From Anthropogastromicrobium sp963652495 (lineage in GTDB: Bacteria > Bacillota > Clostridia > Lachnospirales > Lachnospiraceae), in NCBI GenBank assembly GCA_963652495.1, contig CAVJTU010000105.1, positions 1 through 6,137 on the forward strand: a DNA stretch of 6,137 nt, written 5' to 3'. Under the pieces are notes generated by a model that saw nothing but the letters and a program-made list of their open reading frames with translations, was not told the origin of the DNA and made no database searches. The translations under genes and the position numbers were made by a program. Of the stretch, positions 4,465 through 6,137 are shown piece after piece; the stretch's first letter is position 1, and every line of letters starts with the position of its first letter.

Positions 4465-6060
4465 ATGGGCATGTTTGTCAATCCGGGAAATCAGGCATTT
4501 CAGGTGGCGGTAAATTCTGAAATTTACGTTGATAAGACTGAAATGCTGGAATACACAAATAAAGTAATGAATACTTTGCAGGGATATATCTGCAATAGCC
4601 GTCCGCGTCGATTTGGCAAGTCGATAACCGCAAATATGCTCACAGCATATTACAGCAAAGGGTGTGATTCGCAGGAACTGTTTGCGGGGTTGAAAATCAG
4701 CGAAGCTCCCGATTTCAAAAAGCATTTGAATCAATATGATGTCATTCATCTGGATATTCAATGGTGTATGGAACCGGCAGGGAGTCCTGAGAATATCGTT
4801 TCCTATATTTCAGAAAAAACCATTTCGGAATTGCGCACGTATTATCCAGATGTATTGCCAGCTGATACGGTGTCTTTGCCAGAGGCATTGTCGAAGATCA
4901 ATGCAGCCACACAAAAAAAGTTTATCATTATTATTGATGAGTGGGATGTTTTAATTCGTGATGAGGCCACAAATCAAAAAATTCAAGATGAATATATTGG
5001 ATTTCTTAGAGGTATGTTTAAGGGAACTGAACCGACAAAGTATATTCTGCTGGCATACTTGACAGGAATTTTGCCAATTAAAAAAGAAAAAACGCAGTCG
5101 GCACTGAATAACTTTGATGAATTTACTATGCTTAGCCCAGGGAGGCTTGCACCATATATCGGATTTACAGAAGAGGAAGTACAAGGACTGGCAAAAGCAT
5201 ATAGCCTTGATTTTAATAAAATCAAAAGATGGTATGATGGATATCTCTTAAGAGAGTATTCGGTCTATAATCCGAGAGCTGTCGTAAGCGTGATGCTGAG
5301 TGGTGAATTTAAAAGTTACTGGTCAGAGACTGCATCGTATGAGGCAATTGTGCCGCTCATCAATATGAATTATAATGGCTTAAGAACGGCTATTGTTGAG
5401 ATGCTTTCAGGAGCATCTGTTAAGGTTAACACAGCTACCTTTAAAAATGATATTGTAAACATTAAGAGCAAGGATGATGTTTTGACTTACATGATTCATT
5501 TGGGATATCTTGGATATGATCAGACAAGGAAAATGGCATTTGTTCCAAATGAAGAGATTCGACAGGAATTAACAATCGCAGTTGAGAGTAAGCAGTGGAA
5601 TGAGATGATAACATTTCAGCAGGAATCAGAAAATTTACTGAATGCGACACTTGATATGGATTGTGATGCCGTTGCAAAGCAGCTAGAAAAGATTCATAAT
5701 GAATATGTATCTGTAATTCAGTACAACAATGAAAATTCATTGAGCAGTGTGTTGGCAGTTGCTTATCTGAGTACGATGCAATATTATTTCAAACCTGTTC
5801 GGGAGTTGCCGACAGGACGCGGTTTTGCAGATTTTGTGTTTCTTCCAAAGCCCGAATATAAGGAAGATTATCCGGCGTTGGTAGTTGAATTAAAATGGAA
5901 TCAAAAGGCACAGACAGCGATGCAGCAGATCAAGGAAAAAAAGTATCCAGATTCCATTCTGGCATATACTGGGAATATTTTGCTAGTGGCAATAAATTAT
6001 GATAAGAATAGCAAGAAGCATCAGTGCCTGATTGAAGAGTATGACAAAAATGAAAGATAG
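4465..6060 (+). CDS. AAA-ATPase-like protein with C-terminal PD-(D/E)XK nuclease domain
   Basis: 531 residues from ATG 4465, with AAAGGA (4449-4454) as ribosome site, slightly far at 10 nt. The N-terminal part fits the AAA-ATPase-like family (PF09820): NPGN..FQ...NSEIYVDKT, then RPRRFGKS (46-53) as the family's atypical Walker A, and FIIIIDEWD (153-161) as Walker B. The C-terminal part fits the associated PD-(D/E)XK domain (PF08011, formerly DUF1703): GRGFAD (451-456) with Asp456, VELK (474-477) with Glu475 and Lys477, then a helix containing Gln488 (QQIKEKKY). All expected catalytic positions are present and the length is typical, so the gene looks intact. No signal peptide or membrane segment is seen; it should be cytoplasmic. 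The family is multicopy in gut Bacteroidetes and clostridia, and its function is not settled; links to mobile DNA or defence are conjecture. It lies behind a terminator and its own promoter, separate from the ABC cassette. Confidence 0.92.
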   Translation: MGMFVNPGNQAFQVAVNSEIYVDKTEMLEYTNKVMNTLQGYICNSRPRRFGKSITANMLTAYYSKGCDSQELFAGLKISEAPDFKKHLNQYDVIHLDIQWCMEPAGSPENIVSYISEKTISELRTYYPDVLPADTVSLPEALSKINAATQKKFIIIIDEWDVLIRDEATNQKIQDEYIGFLRGMFKGTEPTKYILLAYLTGILPIKKEKTQSALNNFDEFTMLSPGRLAPYIGFTEEEVQGLAKAYSLDFNKIKRWYDGYLLREYSVYNPRAVVSVMLSGEFKSYWSETASYEAIVPLINMNYNGLRTAIVEMLSGASVKVNTATFKNDIVNIKSKDDVLTYMIHLGYLGYDQTRKMAFVPNEEIRQELTIAVESKQWNEMITFQQESENLLNATLDMDCDAVAKQLEKIHNEYVSVIQYNNENSLSSVLAVAYLSTMQYYFKPVRELPTGRGFADFVFLPKPEYKEDYPALVVELKWNQKAQTAMQQIKEKKYPDSILAYTGNILLVAINYDKNSKKHQCLIEEYDKNER

Positions 6061-6090
6061 ATAAATGAGGAAACAGAATATTTTTAACCT

Positions 6091-6137
6091 AATCCGCTAG
6101 AAGTCCTCCACCTCTTAGGTGGGGGATGAAGGCGGGT
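6091..6137 (+). mobile_element. Possible IS200/IS605-family element end or TnpB-associated RNA segment (partial)
   Basis: TCCTCCACCT (6104-6113) pairs with AGGTGGGGGA (6117-6126) over 10 positions, one of them G-U, around a 3-nt loop. It is preceded by CTAGAAG and followed by TGAAGGCGGGT at the window edge. The pattern 'GAAG, C-rich arm, tiny loop, G-rich arm, GATGAAGG' is one I associate with ends of IS200/IS605-type elements and the RNA next to their tnpB genes. No transposase or tnpB lies to the left, so this is either the edge of an element continuing rightwards, or a solo or miniature end. It could also act as a terminator-like hairpin for the upstream gene, but no T-run follows within the window. 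Confidence 0.5.

Noticed and set aside
3978..4761. Minus-strand open frames across the ATPase end, the terminator and the start of the ATPase/nuclease gene
   Set aside because: They oppose clear coding sequence, cross a terminator and promoter, and have no recognisable protein features.

Overview
The window looks like Firmicutes (Bacillota) chromosome, most likely a Lachnospiraceae-type gut clostridium. The grounds are moderate A+T content, purine-rich Shine-Dalgarno sites close to nearly every start, a LytTR regulator, a BcrA-type ABC transporter, and an AAA-ATPase-like/PD-(D/E)XK protein whose N-terminus (NPGN...YVDKT...RPRRFGKS) is the form I associate with that family. This is recognition by eye, not a database result.

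Layout, all genes on the + strand. (1) 1-273: C-terminal end of a LytTR DNA-binding regulator, cut by the window edge. (2) 274-409: a compact control region with two GTCGATTT direct repeats 21 bp apart, a weak -35, an extended -10 and a 12-bp palindrome near the expected transcription start. (3) 410-817: a small Sec-secreted Ser/Thr/Ala/Gly/Tyr-rich protein of unknown family. (4) 834-866: a strong hairpin without a T-run. (5) 894-1910: a second exported protein with an acidic linker. (6) 1928-2695 and 2688-3545: two ABC-2 type membrane subunits whose genes overlap by 8 bp. (7) 3546-3666: a 121-bp gap holding ATTATAGT repeats. (8) 3667-4317: the ABC ATPase, followed by a clear intrinsic terminator at 4321-4353. 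(9) 4465-6060: a separately promoted AAA-ATPase-like/PD-(D/E)XK protein. (10) 6104-6126: a hairpin resembling an IS200/IS605-family element end, running to the window edge.

Working model (inference): the LytTR protein binds the direct repeats and switches on one transcription unit. The first product, exported by Sec, may be a bacteriocin-like or otherwise surface-active protein. The second exported protein and the three-part ABC transporter (one ATPase, two different permeases, the LanFEG-like immunity layout) may act with it or protect the producer from it. No C39 peptidase-exporter, double-glycine leader or modification enzyme is in the window, which fits a Sec-exported, unmodified product. 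The intercistronic hairpin could let the first gene be expressed above the rest. The terminator and new promoter separate this cassette from the ATPase/nuclease gene, which is probably an unrelated accessory gene.
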